From Candidatus Aquiluna sp. XM-24bin5 (GTDB lineage: Bacteria; Actinomycetota; Actinomycetia; Actinomycetales; Microbacteriaceae): a stretch of DNA of 64,000 nt. The stretch spans positions 1,142,546 through 1,206,545 of the forward strand of contig QCWE01000001.1 of the NCBI GenBank assembly GCA_003149555.1. The letters are read 5' to 3'. Both the position numbers and the translations under genes were made by a program. The notes under the pieces are model-generated. The model saw only the letters and a list, made by a program, of their open reading frames with translations. It ran no database searches and had not been told where the DNA came from. Positions 1 to 14,300 of this stretch are shown here, piece after piece (position 1 is the first letter of the stretch; each line of letters opens with the position of its first letter).

Positions 1-4335
<4,335 letters not shown>

Positions 4336-4437
4336 AAGAGACAGAGAAAGTTTTTTAGGCAGACTCTCTAGGAAGAATCTATAGCGACGAGAAAACTAAA
4401 GACCCAAGCTATTTGTTTGAGCTCCGGGTAGCAGGCC

Positions 4438-5922
4438 CTAGGATTTGGAGAACCTCGTGAGTTCGATCTCCGTAACTGCTTTCGGTCCGTTATCGACTGT
4501 CACGGTCAGGTGGAAGTGCTCCCCTGAAATTCTCGAATCCTTAGAAGACGAGCCAAAAACATCTAGCACCTCGTTCGCCACTCCCACAAAGTGGTAGGTG
4601 TCTAAAGCGCCTTCGCTAACAACATAGAAATCTCTTTCCTCAAGCGGTGCAAAGAACTGACTTTGTCCTGCAATGAAACCTAGCTGGACATCGGTGAAAG
4701 GGTTGGTTTCACCGGCTTCGAATTTGAAGTCAGCCCAAACGCCTAGATCAGTTGCAACAGTGTAGAGGCCGAGGCTTTCCGCTGTCGCTGTTGGAATGCT
4801 TACAAATTCAGCTTTCATTTCGCGCTCAAAAAGCGAGTCAATTAGCCAAGGGTCAAATGGACTGTTGTCGACGAGTTCAGCGTTCCCAGCTAAGGCAGCG
4901 TTTCCGCTATCAAGAGGAGCTTCTGTTAGTTGCTCGCTACTTTCTGGCCTTGAGACCGCAGTCTGCTCATCAATGGCGGCTACTGATTCGGTCTCGGTTA
5001 CTGCCACCTCCACGGACGGTTCTTCACTGATTACAGCAGTTTCAGATTCGGCGGGCTCATTGCTACCTGAAACCACGGGAACCTCCTCAGCGGGAATTGC
5101 GAGTTCTTCAGGTGCAGGAGCAGAGATGATCTCCTCTTGGACTGAGGTTGAAAGGTTTGGAAGCACGCCAATCGAGACTGCGAGAACCAGTAGGAAGGCT
5201 CCTGCTGCCGAGATGTACTTGCCGCTTTCCTTTGCTGCTTTTCTGGCTGCGATGGAAAGAATCTCTGAGATGCTCTTGCCCTGGGTCTCTGCCTCTCCGA
5301 CAAGTGCCTTACGGAATGAAGACCTTGCCCTAAATAGCAGCTGCCTGAAGGCGTTTTCGCTGAGCCCCATCTGAGCTGCAACAACATCGGCGCTCTTCTC
5401 CTCGTAGAGGGTTGCGATGATGGCCTCGCGGTGGCGGGGTTGAATCTTTGAAAGTGCTAGTGCGACGATGCCGGCGTCCTCAGCGCGCTCCAAATCTTGG
5501 CTGAGCTCTGGGTCATTGGACGCAAGATCCGGGCTCTCATCAATCGGTGCAAGTGTCACCTTGCTGTTTGCCCTGATCACATCTAGAGCAAGCAGCCTTG
5601 TCTTCCACTTCAGGAACTTCAGCACTCCTAGCTCGCTGTCGAGCTCGGGCAGTGTGGTCATGAGGTAGAGGAAGGCCTCCTGGACTACCTCTTCAACCTG
5701 GGAGTGGTTGTTCAGAAACTTTCTGGCATGGCGCTCTAGGTGAGGGCGGAAGCGAACGTAGATGCTCGCAAAGTCAGCTGCAGTCCAGTCCTTCAGCACC
5801 GCTGGGGTTAGCGAATCGGCGAGGTGTACCCGTAGCTCGGGCATGCCAAACTCTTCGTCAGTCTCCTCTTCTATTTTGAAAAAGTCCTGATCGCGAGGGG
5901 AATCACCGATGTTTTGTGCCAT
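4438..5922 (-). CDS. ECF-type sigma-70 factor with C-terminal transmembrane helix and extracytoplasmic domain
   Basis: From ATG 5922 the protein has 494 residues. Sigma region 2 spans about 50-118 (with VEEVVQEAFLYLM) and sigma region 4 about 155-207 (LSKIQPRHREAII ... MGLSENAFRQLLFRARSSF). A single hydrophobic helix follows at about 236-254 (YISAAGAFLLVLAVSIGVL), then an acidic Glu/Pro/Ser-rich stretch and a C-terminal globular domain of about 120 residues that I do not recognise. Ordinary ECF factors end after region 4 and are held by a separate anti-sigma; here the membrane anchor and putative sensor are in the same chain. A longer TTG start at 5964 is possible, but ATG 5922 is preferred because a TATATT hexamer sits 7 bases upstream (leaderless type). 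The gene is divergent from the secreted protease at 6055. Confidence 0.85.
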   Translation of the reverse strand: MAQNIGDSPRDQDFFKIEEETDEEFGMPELRVHLADSLTPAVLKDWTAADFASIYVRFRPHLERHARKFLNNHSQVEEVVQEAFLYLMTTLPELDSELGVLKFLKWKTRLLALDVIRANSKVTLAPIDESPDLASNDPELSQDLERAEDAGIVALALSKIQPRHREAIIATLYEEKSADVVAAQMGLSENAFRQLLFRARSSFRKALVGEAETQGKSISEILSIAARKAAKESGKYISAAGAFLLVLAVSIGVLPNLSTSVQEEIISAPAPEELAIPAEEVPVVSGSNEPAESETAVISEEPSVEVAVTETESVAAIDEQTAVSRPESSEQLTEAPLDSGNAALAGNAELVDNSPFDPWLIDSLFEREMKAEFVSIPTATAESLGLYTVATDLGVWADFKFEAGETNPFTDVQLGFIAGQSQFFAPLEERDFYVVSEGALDTYHFVGVANEVLDVFGSSSKDSRISGEHFHLTVTVDNGPKAVTEIELTRFSKS

Positions 5923-5929
5923 CAATATC

Positions 5930-5935
5930 AATATA
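5930..5935 (-). promoter_or_regulatory. Candidate -10 hexamer of a leaderless promoter for the sigma-factor gene
   Basis: On the minus strand TATATT is followed by seven bases and then ATG 5922, the spacing expected when transcription starts at the start codon. No good -35 box is visible at 16-18 bases. A TTGACA occurs just upstream, but only 7 bases from the hexamer. Confidence 0.35.
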
Positions 5936-6054
5936 CGCAGGCTGTCAATAGGTATTACGGACAAATTCTTACAAATCTCGCCTCAGTATCTTTCAGCGCC
6001 CTTGAGCCCTCATGACTGGGTAGATAGGGTGGAAGGATACTTTGGGGGGCGGTC

Positions 6055-7197
6055 ATGAAAAAACTACTTACATTCTCTGTGGCTGTGGCATTAGCCGTTA
6101 CCGGGTTGCAACCAGTCCATGCACTTGAGGGAGGAGAAGAAGACCCAGGGAATCCTCGAGTTGTTTCGCTCAATGGCTGCACGGGATTTCTCTATTCTCC
6201 AAGAATCGTCCTAACGGCAGGGCACTGTGAACGAGCGTCAACAGCCTTAGAGCCCGGCCTTCGAACAACCTGGAACCTCACAAATGCGAATTCAGCTCAG
6301 GTGATCAAGTTTCTGCAGCACCCTGACTACCAATATCGTCAGAGTGGCCAAGTGGACCTAAACGACTTCGGTATCGCAATTCTTGACCGCCCTTTGGCAA
6401 AGGTCGATGAGGCAAAACTTGTAGATGAGGAGACTTTGCTGGCCATGGCTGAGCGGGGGGACAAGGTTCTATTCACTGGGTATGGGCTGCAAAGCCTTGA
6501 CGATCGGGAAGATTCCAAGGTGAACCCTCGGGCCGTGCTTCCCAGGACCGCTGAGTTCGAGCTCATCCCGCGAAGCGAGGGCTTGAGCAGAATTGCCGAG
6601 TATGTAGCTCGGGATAGCGGCCTTAACTCCTACCCACAGGATCTCATCATGGTTTCGCAGCCACTCGATGGGGCACAGACATGCGATGGTGACTCTGGCT
6701 CCGGCTATTACTTGAGGGATGGATCTGAATTTACCTACTTAGGTGTTACCAATTGGCCACTCGGGATTCGGAACTGCTACTCGAAATCACCTAGCGATAA
6801 CTGGTGGCAAAAAGATGCAACCGTAGGAATTTTTCCTGTCTACAGAGGACTCGACCTCATTGATGAAGCCAAGGAATTTGTCGCGGCCAATCCCTATGAG
6901 GTGAAAAAGCCCAAGAACATTGTTCTCCCGACATTCGGCAGGTCCCTTAGCAGCAGAGTGAAGGCGCGAGTCAAGAGTTATCTTGACGCAAATCCGGGAG
7001 TCACGAAGTTCATTTGCACCTCTGTTCGGCTCAGGACGACGCCTAGAGGTGAGTCAATTGCAAACCGCGCGAAAGCCAAGGCTGTATGCGAATATGCCAA
7101 GTCATTGGATCCGACTATTAGCACTTGGTATCAATCAAAGTTGTCGACCAAGCGCGCGGCCGTCGGCATGCAACTTGTCACAATCAAGTTCAATTAG
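6055..7197 (+). CDS. Secreted trypsin-like (S1 family) serine protease with C-terminal domain
   Basis: The protein has 380 residues. Residues 1-23 form a signal peptide (MKKLL...PVHA) that suggests export and signal peptidase I cleavage. The catalytic triad is visible: His57 in LTAGHC, Asp104 in NDFGIAIL and Ser214 in CDGDSGSGYY. The usual GDSGGP is GDSGSG here. After about residue 300 a separate C-terminal module follows (FICTSVRL ... ANRAKAKAVCEYAKSL), an actinobacterial pattern often attached to secreted proteins and loosely OmpA-like. The substrate is unknown. The start is ATG with a G-rich stretch (GGGGGGCGG) as ribosome binding site. It is transcribed divergently from the membrane-anchored sigma factor, so co-regulation or cleavage of that factor's ectodomain is conceivable but unproven. 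Confidence 0.88.
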   Translation: MKKLLTFSVAVALAVTGLQPVHALEGGEEDPGNPRVVSLNGCTGFLYSPRIVLTAGHCERASTALEPGLRTTWNLTNANSAQVIKFLQHPDYQYRQSGQVDLNDFGIAILDRPLAKVDEAKLVDEETLLAMAERGDKVLFTGYGLQSLDDREDSKVNPRAVLPRTAEFELIPRSEGLSRIAEYVARDSGLNSYPQDLIMVSQPLDGAQTCDGDSGSGYYLRDGSEFTYLGVTNWPLGIRNCYSKSPSDNWWQKDATVGIFPVYRGLDLIDEAKEFVAANPYEVKKPKNIVLPTFGRSLSSRVKARVKSYLDANPGVTKFICTSVRLRTTPRGESIANRAKAKAVCEYAKSLDPTISTWYQSKLSTKRAAVGMQLVTIKFN

Positions 7198-7268
7198 AGA
7201 GCTACTGAGGCCCGTCGCTGCTCTGTCATGTCTTGACCAACGTCACATGCAACCCGTGACCAACTAGC

Positions 7269-7274
7269 TAGGAT
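7269..7274 (+). promoter_or_regulatory. Candidate leaderless -10 hexamer (TAGGAT) for tadA
   Basis: TAGGAT ends six bases before the GTG start of tadA at 7281. No Shine-Dalgarno sequence lies in between. A TTGACC at 7233-7238 is too far upstream (30-base spacer) to be its -35 box. Confidence 0.4.
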
Positions 7275-7280
7275 TTCCGC

Positions 7281-7724
7281 GTGGACAGCGAATTCATGAG
7301 GGTCGCGCTAGAGAAGGCTAGTCAGTCGGGCAATGATGTTCCGGTTGGGGCCATACTTATTAGCCCTGAGGGGGAGATAATCTCTTCCGCCCATAACCAA
7401 AAAGAGCTCGGCGATGACCCGACCGCTCACGCTGAGGTTTTGTCCATTCGGGCTGCGGCTGAGGCTCTTGGATCTTGGAGACTGGACGGCTGCAAATTGG
7501 TTGTCACCTTAGAGCCGTGTGTCATGTGTGCGGGAGCGATTGTTGCCGCGAGGGTCTCCGAGGTTATCTTCGGCAGCTTTGATGAGCGGGTTGGTGCTGG
7601 GGGATCTTTGTATGACATTCTCCGAGACCCCAGGCTCGGCAGCCCGGTGAAGGTCACCGGGGGAGTATTAGAAGCTGAGTGCGCTGAGCTGCTCACAGGC
7701 TTCTTTGAGTCCCGCAGGGACTAG
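7281..7724 (+). CDS. tadA: tRNA-specific adenosine deaminase TadA
   Basis: The enzyme deaminates A34 to inosine in the wobble position of tRNA-Arg(ACG), in the cytoplasm. It has 147 residues, normal for the family. The zinc site is complete: His50-Ala-Glu52 (HAEV, with Glu52 the proton shuttle) and Cys80/Cys83 in EPCVMCAGA. The start is GTG 7281 with no Shine-Dalgarno sequence but a TAGGAT hexamer six bases upstream, suggesting a leaderless message. A later in-frame ATG at 7296 would remove N-terminal residues normal for the family. It is followed by tRNA-Ser(CGA). Confidence 0.95.
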   Translation: MDSEFMRVALEKASQSGNDVPVGAILISPEGEIISSAHNQKELGDDPTAHAEVLSIRAAAEALGSWRLDGCKLVVTLEPCVMCAGAIVAARVSEVIFGSFDERVGAGGSLYDILRDPRLGSPVKVTGGVLEAECAELLTGFFESRRD

Positions 7725-7766
7725 AGGCCATTTCTAGCTAGGCGTTGTTTTGCTAGGCTCTTCCGC

Positions 7767-7856
7767 GGTGACGTGTCCGAGCGGCCGAAGGTGCAACTCT
7801 CGAAAAGTTGTGTGGGTGAAAGTCCACCGTGGGTTCAAATCCCACCGTCACCGCCA
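7767..7856 (+). tRNA. tRNA-Ser (anticodon CGA)
   Basis: Acceptor arms GGTGACG (7767-7773) and CGTCACC (7846-7852) pair perfectly, followed by G and an encoded CCA (7854-7856). The anticodon stem-loop CAACT-CTCGAAA-AGTTG gives anticodon CGA, reading UCG. A long variable arm (GTGGGTGAAAGTCCAC) marks a class II tRNA, and the T arm contains GGTTCAAATCC. A TAGGCT hexamer at 7754-7759 lies seven bases upstream of the 5' end and may be the -10 box. Confidence 0.96.
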
Positions 7857-7902
7857 GAAGCTTCTTTAGTTACGCGATCGGTTGGGTCAGGCTGGTAAGT
7901 CA

Positions 7903-9009
7903 ATGAGCGAGATGGAACCAGCGGAACTGCTAAAAGACCTCTCCGAGCGCCTCGAGCAGGTCAGTTCAGTTTTGAATCCTGCAAAGCTCGAGGCAGAGGT
8001 TAGTGAGCTCGAGCAACAGGCTGCCGAGCCCGGCCTTTGGGATGACCAGGAAAAAGCTCAGAAGATTACCTCCTCCCTCTCTCATAAAAAGCTCACGCTC
8101 TCAAGGCTTAGCGATCTTGCAGCTGGGGTTGATGATGCGCGGGTGCTACTAGAGCTTGCCTCTCAGGAGGCCGATGATGGCGCGCAGGCAGAGGCAGCGG
8201 GTGAGCTTGCGAAGCTGAGTGAGTTACTAGCTGCCCTTGAGACCGAGACCCTTTTGAGCGGCGAATATGACTCCAGGTCTGCGGTAATGAATATCCGCAG
8301 CGGAGCTGGCGGAGATGATGCCACTGACTTTGCCGAGATGCTGATGCGGATGTATTTGCGCTATGCGGAGTCCGAGGGGGTCAAGGCGCAAGTCTTAGAT
8401 GTCTCCTATGCGGAAGGAGCTGGCATTAAGTCTTGTTCTATGAAGCTCGAGGGGCCCTACGTCTATGGGAAGCTCTCTGTCGAATCTGGCACCCACCGTC
8501 TTGTGAGGATGAGCCCATTTAACTCTGCGGGTAAGAGGCAGACGTCCTTTGCGGCAGTTGAGGTGGTGCCGCTTATTGAGAGCGACAGTGAGGTTGAGGT
8601 TCCAGAGAGTGAGATAAGGGTCGATGTCTTTAGGTCCTCTGGTCCCGGTGGTCAGTCTGTGAATACAACTGATTCTGCAGTGCGGATCACACACATCCCC
8701 ACGGGCATCGTGGTCTCCTGCCAAAACGAAAAGTCGCAGCTACAAAACAAGATCGAGGCGATGCGGGTTTTGCAGTCGAGGCTTTTGGACATTCGCCGCC
8801 AAGAAGAAGAGGCGAAGAAGAAGCAGTTGGCAGGTGATGTCAAAGCAAGCTGGGGAGAGCAGATGCGTAGCTATGTGCTTGCTCCATATCAGATGGTGAA
8901 GGACCTCAGGACTGAGTATGAGGAGAACAACCCAGATGATGTCTTTGCGGGCAAGCTAGCCGGGTTTATCTCCTCGGGCATTAAGTGGCGGGCCCAGCAA
9001 ACTAGCTAA
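7903..9009 (+). CDS. prfB: Peptide chain release factor 2
   Basis: RF2 terminates translation at UGA and UAA and triggers peptidyl-tRNA hydrolysis. The protein has 368 residues from ATG 7903. The stop-codon recognition motif SPF ([15 protein letters not shown]) and the catalytic GGQ ([16 protein letters not shown]) are both present, and the N-terminal coiled-coil domain precedes them. The frame also extends to a TTG at 7882. The reading frame is continuous, so the autoregulatory in-frame UGA and +1 frameshift of many bacterial prfB genes is absent, as is usual in actinobacteria. It lies upstream of ftsEX and smpB in the conserved order. Confidence 0.96.
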   Translation: MSEMEPAELLKDLSERLEQVSSVLNPAKLEAEVSELEQQAAEPGLWDDQEKAQKITSSLSHKKLTLSRLSDLAAGVDDARVLLELASQEADDGAQAEAAGELAKLSELLAALETETLLSGEYDSRSAVMNIRSGAGGDDATDFAEMLMRMYLRYAESEGVKAQVLDVSYAEGAGIKSCSMKLEGPYVYGKLSVESGTHRLVRMSPFNSAGKRQTSFAAVEVVPLIESDSEVEVPESEIRVDVFRSSGPGGQSVNTTDSAVRITHIPTGIVVSCQNEKSQLQNKIEAMRVLQSRLLDIRRQEEEAKKKQLAGDVKASWGEQMRSYVLAPYQMVKDLRTEYEENNPDDVFAGKLAGFISSGIKWRAQQTS

Positions 9010-9063
9010 CACCCCGCGCTCAAGGGCCTCACAAAAAGCCTTTCAACCTAGGCTTGGCTCAGC

Positions 9064-9798
9064 ATGATTCGACTAGACAATGTCTCCAAGACCTACCGTG
9101 GTGCCGGCTCATCGGCGGTGAGCGATGTGCAGCTGGATATCTCCCGTGGAGAGTTTGTTTTTCTAGTTGGTTCCTCCGGATCTGGTAAGTCGACACTGCT
9201 TCGCCTATTGCTTCGTGAGGAGAAAGCTGACGCCGGGGAAATCTTTGTTCTAGGGGAGAATCTCGCATCTCTAAGGCAATCCCAGGTTGCCGCCTATCGT
9301 AGGAAGCTGGGGGTTGTTTTCCAAGACTTCAGGTTGCTGCCTAATAAAACCGTCTATCAAAACGTGGCTTTTGCGCTGCAGGTGATTGGCAAGTCGAGGG
9401 CCTTCATCGAGACCTCGGTGCCTGATGTGCTGAGGCTTGTCGGTCTCGAGGAAAAGGCCTCAAGCTACCCATCGGCTCTCTCCGGTGGTGAGCAGCAAAG
9501 AGTTGCTATCGCCAGGGCACTGGTCAACAGGCCAGAGCTTTTGTTGGCCGATGAGCCAACTGGAAACTTAGACCCCGGAAACAGCAAAGAGATCATGGGG
9601 CTTTTAGAGCGCATCAACCTCTCGGGGACAACGATTGTTATGGCCACGCACGATCGCAGCATTGTCGATCGGATGCAGAAGCGCGTTGTTGAGGTAAGCG
9701 ATGGCAAGCTCGTGCGCGATGCTCAGACGGCCGGCTACAAAGAGATCCCCTCGGATGCCATTGATCAGGTTGCAGACCAGGCTGGAGATGGCAAATGA
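9064..9798 (+). CDS. ftsE: Cell division ATP-binding protein FtsE
   Basis: This is the ATPase of the FtsEX complex, which couples divisome assembly to peptidoglycan hydrolase activation at the inner face of the membrane. It has 244 residues with Walker A GSSGSGKST (about 36-44), Q-loop VFQDFRLLP, signature LSGGEQQRVAIARA, Walker B ELLLADEPTGNLD and a switch His in MATHDRS. The C-terminal tail is slightly longer than in E. coli. It overlaps the ftsX start by four bases (ATGA), indicating translational coupling. Confidence 0.97.
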   Translation: MIRLDNVSKTYRGAGSSAVSDVQLDISRGEFVFLVGSSGSGKSTLLRLLLREEKADAGEIFVLGENLASLRQSQVAAYRRKLGVVFQDFRLLPNKTVYQNVAFALQVIGKSRAFIETSVPDVLRLVGLEEKASSYPSALSGGEQQRVAIARALVNRPELLLADEPTGNLDPGNSKEIMGLLERINLSGTTIVMATHDRSIVDRMQKRVVEVSDGKLVRDAQTAGYKEIPSDAIDQVADQAGDGK

Positions 9799-10709
9799 AC
9801 ATCTCCTTTGTGTTGAGAGAGGTCTGGGAGGGTATCCGCGGAAACCTCTCGATGGTGCTATCCATTGTTTTGGTCAGCTTTGTGTCCCTTAGCTTTGTGG
9901 CGGTTGCTGCGCTCTTGCAGGTGCAGATTGGGAACCTAAAGAACTACTGGTATGACAAAGCACAGATCGCAATCTACCTCTGCAACGACTTCGAGAGCGA
10001 GCTGGTGTGTCCAGCAGGCGGCATTACCGAGAGCGAGCAGATCGCAGTTGCTGCGCAGCTAAAGTCAAATGCTCTCGCTCCCTACATTGAGACCTACTAC
10101 TTTGAAAGCCAAGACGAGGCCTACCAGAGGCTCCTCGAAGAGAGCTCGGAACTTACGGCCGCACAGTATTTGAACCCGGAGCAGCTCAATGCCACCTACT
10201 GGGTCTCGCTAGTTGACCCTCAGTCGGCAGAGCTGGTGGTGGAGTCATTTGAGTCGCAGCCTGGGGTCGCCTCGGTCTCAGACCAAAGAAGCTACTTTGA
10301 CCCGATCATTGGGCTTCTCAATGGGGCGACGGTTGCCGCCAGCTCTATTGCCGCGGTGATGCTCTTCAGCGCCGCGCTACTGACGACAACAACAATCAGG
10401 CTCAGCGCGTTTGCAAGGCGCAGGGAGATCGCAATCATGCGCCTGGTTGGCGCATCGAGCGCATCGATCCAGCTGCCCTTTATTCTCGAGGGGCTTATTG
10501 CTGCCTTGTTAGGTGGCGGTATGGCCATTGGGCTGAATGTGTTCCTGGTAGAGAACTACCTCACCGAGTCTTTGGCTTTGGAGCTTGCCTTTGCCAACTT
10601 CGTCACCGCGGGTGATGTGTATGCGGTGGCACCTTATGTTTTGGGCCTCGGTGCTATCCTCGCTGTCCTAGCCTCGGGTATTTCCACCTTCAGGCACCTA
10701 AGGACCTAG
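9795..10709 (+). CDS. ftsX: Cell division membrane protein FtsX
   Basis: The protein has 304 residues. One N-terminal transmembrane helix (about 21-45, MVLSIVLVSFVSLSFVAVAA) is followed by a large extracytoplasmic loop with two Cys residues, then three C-terminal helices, the standard FtsX/MacB-type topology. In actinobacteria the loop contacts NlpC/P60 or RipC-type hydrolases. ATG 9795 overlaps the ftsE stop. smpB follows nine bases later, so ftsE-ftsX-smpB is probably one transcript. Confidence 0.96.
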   Translation: MNISFVLREVWEGIRGNLSMVLSIVLVSFVSLSFVAVAALLQVQIGNLKNYWYDKAQIAIYLCNDFESELVCPAGGITESEQIAVAAQLKSNALAPYIETYYFESQDEAYQRLLEESSELTAAQYLNPEQLNATYWVSLVDPQSAELVVESFESQPGVASVSDQRSYFDPIIGLLNGATVAASSIAAVMLFSAALLTTTTIRLSAFARRREIAIMRLVGASSASIQLPFILEGLIAALLGGGMAIGLNVFLVENYLTESLALELAFANFVTAGDVYAVAPYVLGLGAILAVLASGISTFRHLRT

Positions 10710-10718
10710 GAGTAACCA

Positions 10719-11195
10719 ATGCCACGCGAGCGTGGTCAGAAGCTCATTGCCAATAACAAGCGAGCTCGCTACGACTACTTCATAGACGATGTCTATGAGG
10801 CTGGCCTTGTGCTATCCGGGACAGAGGTTAAATCGTTGCGTCAGGGCAAGGCATCGATAGCCGATGCCTATGCGCTTGTTGAGGGTGGCGAGGTATGGCT
10901 GGAAAATGCCTACATTCCTGAGTTCACGCAGGGCTCCTGGACCAACCACGCCACAAGGCGCAAGCGCAAGCTACTTATGGCCAAAAAGGAGATCGCGAAG
11001 CTTGCCGGTAAGTCCAAGGAGACCGGCTACACCCTGATACCAATCAGCCTCTACTTCAAGGACGGCTACGCCAAGGTTGAGATAGGTCTTGCCAGGGGTA
11101 AGAAGGACTACGACAAACGCCAGAGCCTAAAAGAAAAGGACGCCAAGAAAGAGATGAATAAGGCGATCCGAGAGCAAAAAACTAGAGAAATCTAA
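10719..11195 (+). CDS. smpB: SsrA-binding protein SmpB
   Basis: SmpB binds tmRNA and delivers it to stalled ribosomes for trans-translation. It has 158 residues with the OB-fold core ([29 protein letters not shown]) and a basic C-terminal tail ([24 protein letters not shown]) that fills the empty mRNA channel. The start ATG is preceded by AGGAG. No tmRNA gene was found in the ~200 bases downstream, where ssrA is sometimes located. Confidence 0.97.
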   Translation: MPRERGQKLIANNKRARYDYFIDDVYEAGLVLSGTEVKSLRQGKASIADAYALVEGGEVWLENAYIPEFTQGSWTNHATRRKRKLLMAKKEIAKLAGKSKETGYTLIPISLYFKDGYAKVEIGLARGKKDYDKRQSLKEKDAKKEMNKAIREQKTREI

Positions 11196-11234
11196 TTAGG
11201 TCACAAATTTGTAAAAATCCTGCGGAATTTTTTG

Positions 11235-11264
11235 TTGCGTAGCATAATTCTCCCCCCTTAGAAT
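11235..11264 (+). promoter_or_regulatory. Candidate rpoBC promoter
   Basis: TTGCGT (11235-11240) and TAGAAT (11259-11264) are separated by 18 bases, followed by a leader of about 125 bases before rpoB. The -10 box is good and the -35 box is weak. A second possible -10, CATAAT, lies at 11243-11248. The smpB-rpoB gap contains no other gene that I can see. Confidence 0.4.
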
Positions 11265-11394
11265 AGAGGTTTGCTTCCCTAACCCTGCCCGGCGATAAAT
11301 AGCGGTTGTCTGGCGCGATGCAAATTGTGGCTCGTATCGGTTTAGGTATGCGAATTTCCGCCCAAACCTAACAACTTCCCTAGGGGTATTCACT

Positions 11395-14300
11395 TTGGCT
11401 GCTGCGAAAAACGCTAAATCCACCAAGTCCGCAAACACATCTAGAACCGCTCAGAGACCTTCCTTTGCAAAGCACTCTGACCCGGTAGAGATCCCAGACC
11501 TACTCTCGCTTCAGACCGAGAGCTTTGACTGGCTAGTAGGAGCTCCTGCCTGGCGCGCAATCGCTGGCAAAGCTGCGAAGACCGGTCTCGACGAGGTCTT
11601 CGAAGAGATCAGCCCAATCGAGGACAGCAGCAATGCTGCCCAGGACGCGAAGATGGGACTGTCCTTCTCTGACCCAGAACTATTTGACCCTCCCTACACC
11701 CCAGACGAGTGCAAGGAGAAGGGTAAGAGCTACACTCAGCCGCTCTACATCAAGGCCGAGTTCACCAACTACCTAACCGGTGAGATCAAGAGCCAGACCG
11801 TATTCATGGGCGACTTCCCGGTCATGACCGGCAAGGGCACCTTCATCATCAACGGAACCGAGCGCGTGGTTGTCTCGCAGCTAGTGCGCTCCCCAGGTGT
11901 TTACTTCTCGGTATCCACAAACACCACTGGAAACCTGGACGTTCGAAACAACAAGGCTCAGATCATTCCAAGCCGCGGAAGCTACCTGGAGTTTTTGACC
12001 GAGTGGGTCAAGGACGAGCGAAAGCCAGCAGCCCGCTTTGGCCAGCCAATTCTTCAGGTTCAGGTTGACCGCAAGACCAAGGTCTCGGCCACCATCTTCT
12101 TGAAGGCCCTTGGTTTCACCAAGGACGAGATTCGTGCTGAGTTCTCAGACATCAAGGCAGCTATAGAGGCAAGCCCGCTTGAGATGAAGTTCGATGAGGA
12201 CATCATCGAGAGAACTTTGGAGTATGACGAGTCGAAGGTATTTGCCAACCCAATCTTGACCAAGGAAGAGGCTCTTCGCGAGGTCTACCGCAAGGTTCGC
12301 GGTGAGGCTGCAGGTAGTGAGGTAGCAGACGCATGGCTGCGCTCCACCTACTTTGAGTCCAAGCGTTACAACCTCGCTCGCGTTGGTCGCCACAAGATCA
12401 ACAGGAAGCTGCAGATCGAGGAAGACGCAAACATTACGACCCTCACCAAGGCCGACATCGTCAGCACGCTGAAGTACCTGCTGCTTTTCGACCTCGTCCT
12501 CGCAAACAATGTGTCCTCAAGCTCGCAGAACGCCGAGTTTGCAATCAAGATGAACGGCAAGAAGGTAAACCTTGCTGTTCGCTCTGATGACATTGATGAC
12601 TTCTCCAACCGCCGCATCCGCAGCGTTGGTGAGCTGATCCAGAACCAGGTTCGCATCGGCCTCAGCCGTATGGAGCGTGTGGTTCGCGAGCGTATGTCCA
12701 CTCAGGACATCGAGGCGATTACCCCGCAGACCCTGATCAACCTGCGTCCAGTTGTTTCTGCACTGAAGGAGTTCTTCGGTGCCAGCCAGCTGTCACAGTT
12801 CATGGACCAGAACAACCCACTTGCCGGCCTCGCTCACAAGCGTCGTCTTTCTGCTCTGGGTCCTGGTGGTATCGCTCGTGAGCGTGCCCAGATGGAGGTT
12901 CGTGACGTTCACCCTTCCCACTACGGAAGGATGTGCCCGGTTGAGACCCCGGAAGGTCCAAACATTGGTCTGATCGGATCGCTTACCGCGTTTAGCCGCA
13001 TCAACAGCTTTGGCTTCATCGAGACCCCTTACCGCGCAGTAAAGAACGGCAAGGTTTCAAAGACCGTTGAGTTCCTAGATGCCGCTGCTGAGGATGGCAA
13101 GGTAATCGCAGGTGCTGACACACCTTTGAACACCGATGGCTCGCTGAAGGGTCCAAAGGCCTTCGCTCGTTTCCGTGGCGACATCGTTGAGGTCGACGCA
13201 GCAGATGTTGACTACATCGACGTCTCCCCACGTCAGCTAGCTTCGGTCTCGACCTCGCTGATTCCATTCCTTGAGCACGATGACTCTTCACGTGCTCTGA
13301 TGGGTGCGAACATGCAGCGTCAGGCTGTGCCGCTACTGCGTGCCGACAGCCCATACGTCGGAACCGGTATGGAGCGCATTGCCGCCATTGACTCGGGTGC
13401 CGTAGTGGTTGCCGAGCAGGCCGGTGTTGTCGAGGAGATTGACGCTGACGAGATCACCGTTCACAACGACAACAAGAAGCGCTCCACCTACCCGCTGCGC
13501 AAGTTTGACCGCTCGAACCAGGGAACCGCTATCAACCAGCGAGTAATCGTAGAGGTTGGTCAGCGCGTTGAGGCTGGCGACGTTCTTGCCGACGGTCCTT
13601 CGACCGAAAACGGTGAGCTAGCCCTTGGAAAGAACCTGCTCGTGGCATTCATGCCTTGGGAGGGTTACAACTTCGAGGACGCGATCATCCTCAGCCAGGA
13701 GCTTGTGAAGCAAGACACCCTCTCTTCGATTCACATTGAGGAGTATGAGGTGGATGCTCGCGACACCAAGCTTGGTGCTGAGGAGATCACTGCCGACCTA
13801 CCAAACATCTCGGTTGAGGCGCTTGCCCAGCTAGATGAGATGGGTATCGTTCGCATCGGTGCTGAGGTTCGACCTGGAGACATCCTGGTTGGAAAGGTAA
13901 CCCCTAAGGGTGAGACCGAGCTCTCGGCCGAGGAGCGACTATTGCGTGCGATCTTCAACGAGAAGAGCCGCGAGGTTCGCGACACCTCCTTGAAGGTCCC
14001 ACACGGCGAGGGCGGAACCGTAATTGGCGTCAAGGTATTTGATGCTGAGGACGGCGACGAGCTCGGTGCCGGCGTGAACCGCAGGGTTGTGGTTCACATC
14101 GCCCAGAAGCGAAAGATCACCGAGGGTGACAAGCTTGCTGGCCGCCACGGCAACAAGGGTGTTATCGCCAAGATTCTCCCGGTTGAGGACATGCCGTTTA
14201 TGGAGGATGGAACTCCTGTTGACATCGTGCTGAACCCGCTGGGTATTCCAGGCCGTATGAACTTCGGTCAGGTTCTGGAGACCCACCTAGGTTGGGCATG

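Noticed and set aside
4336..4437. Terminator between the surface protein and sigma genes
   Set aside because: Only weak AGAGAC/ACTCTCT pairing around a T-run; not convincing.
7882..7902. Programmed frameshift or longer start in prfB
   Set aside because: The frame is continuous without an internal UGA; the upstream TTG lacks a ribosome binding site and the family begins near ATG 7903.
11196..11394. tmRNA (ssrA) after smpB
   Set aside because: No tRNA-like acceptor ends or tag-coding sequence could be found in the 199-base gap.
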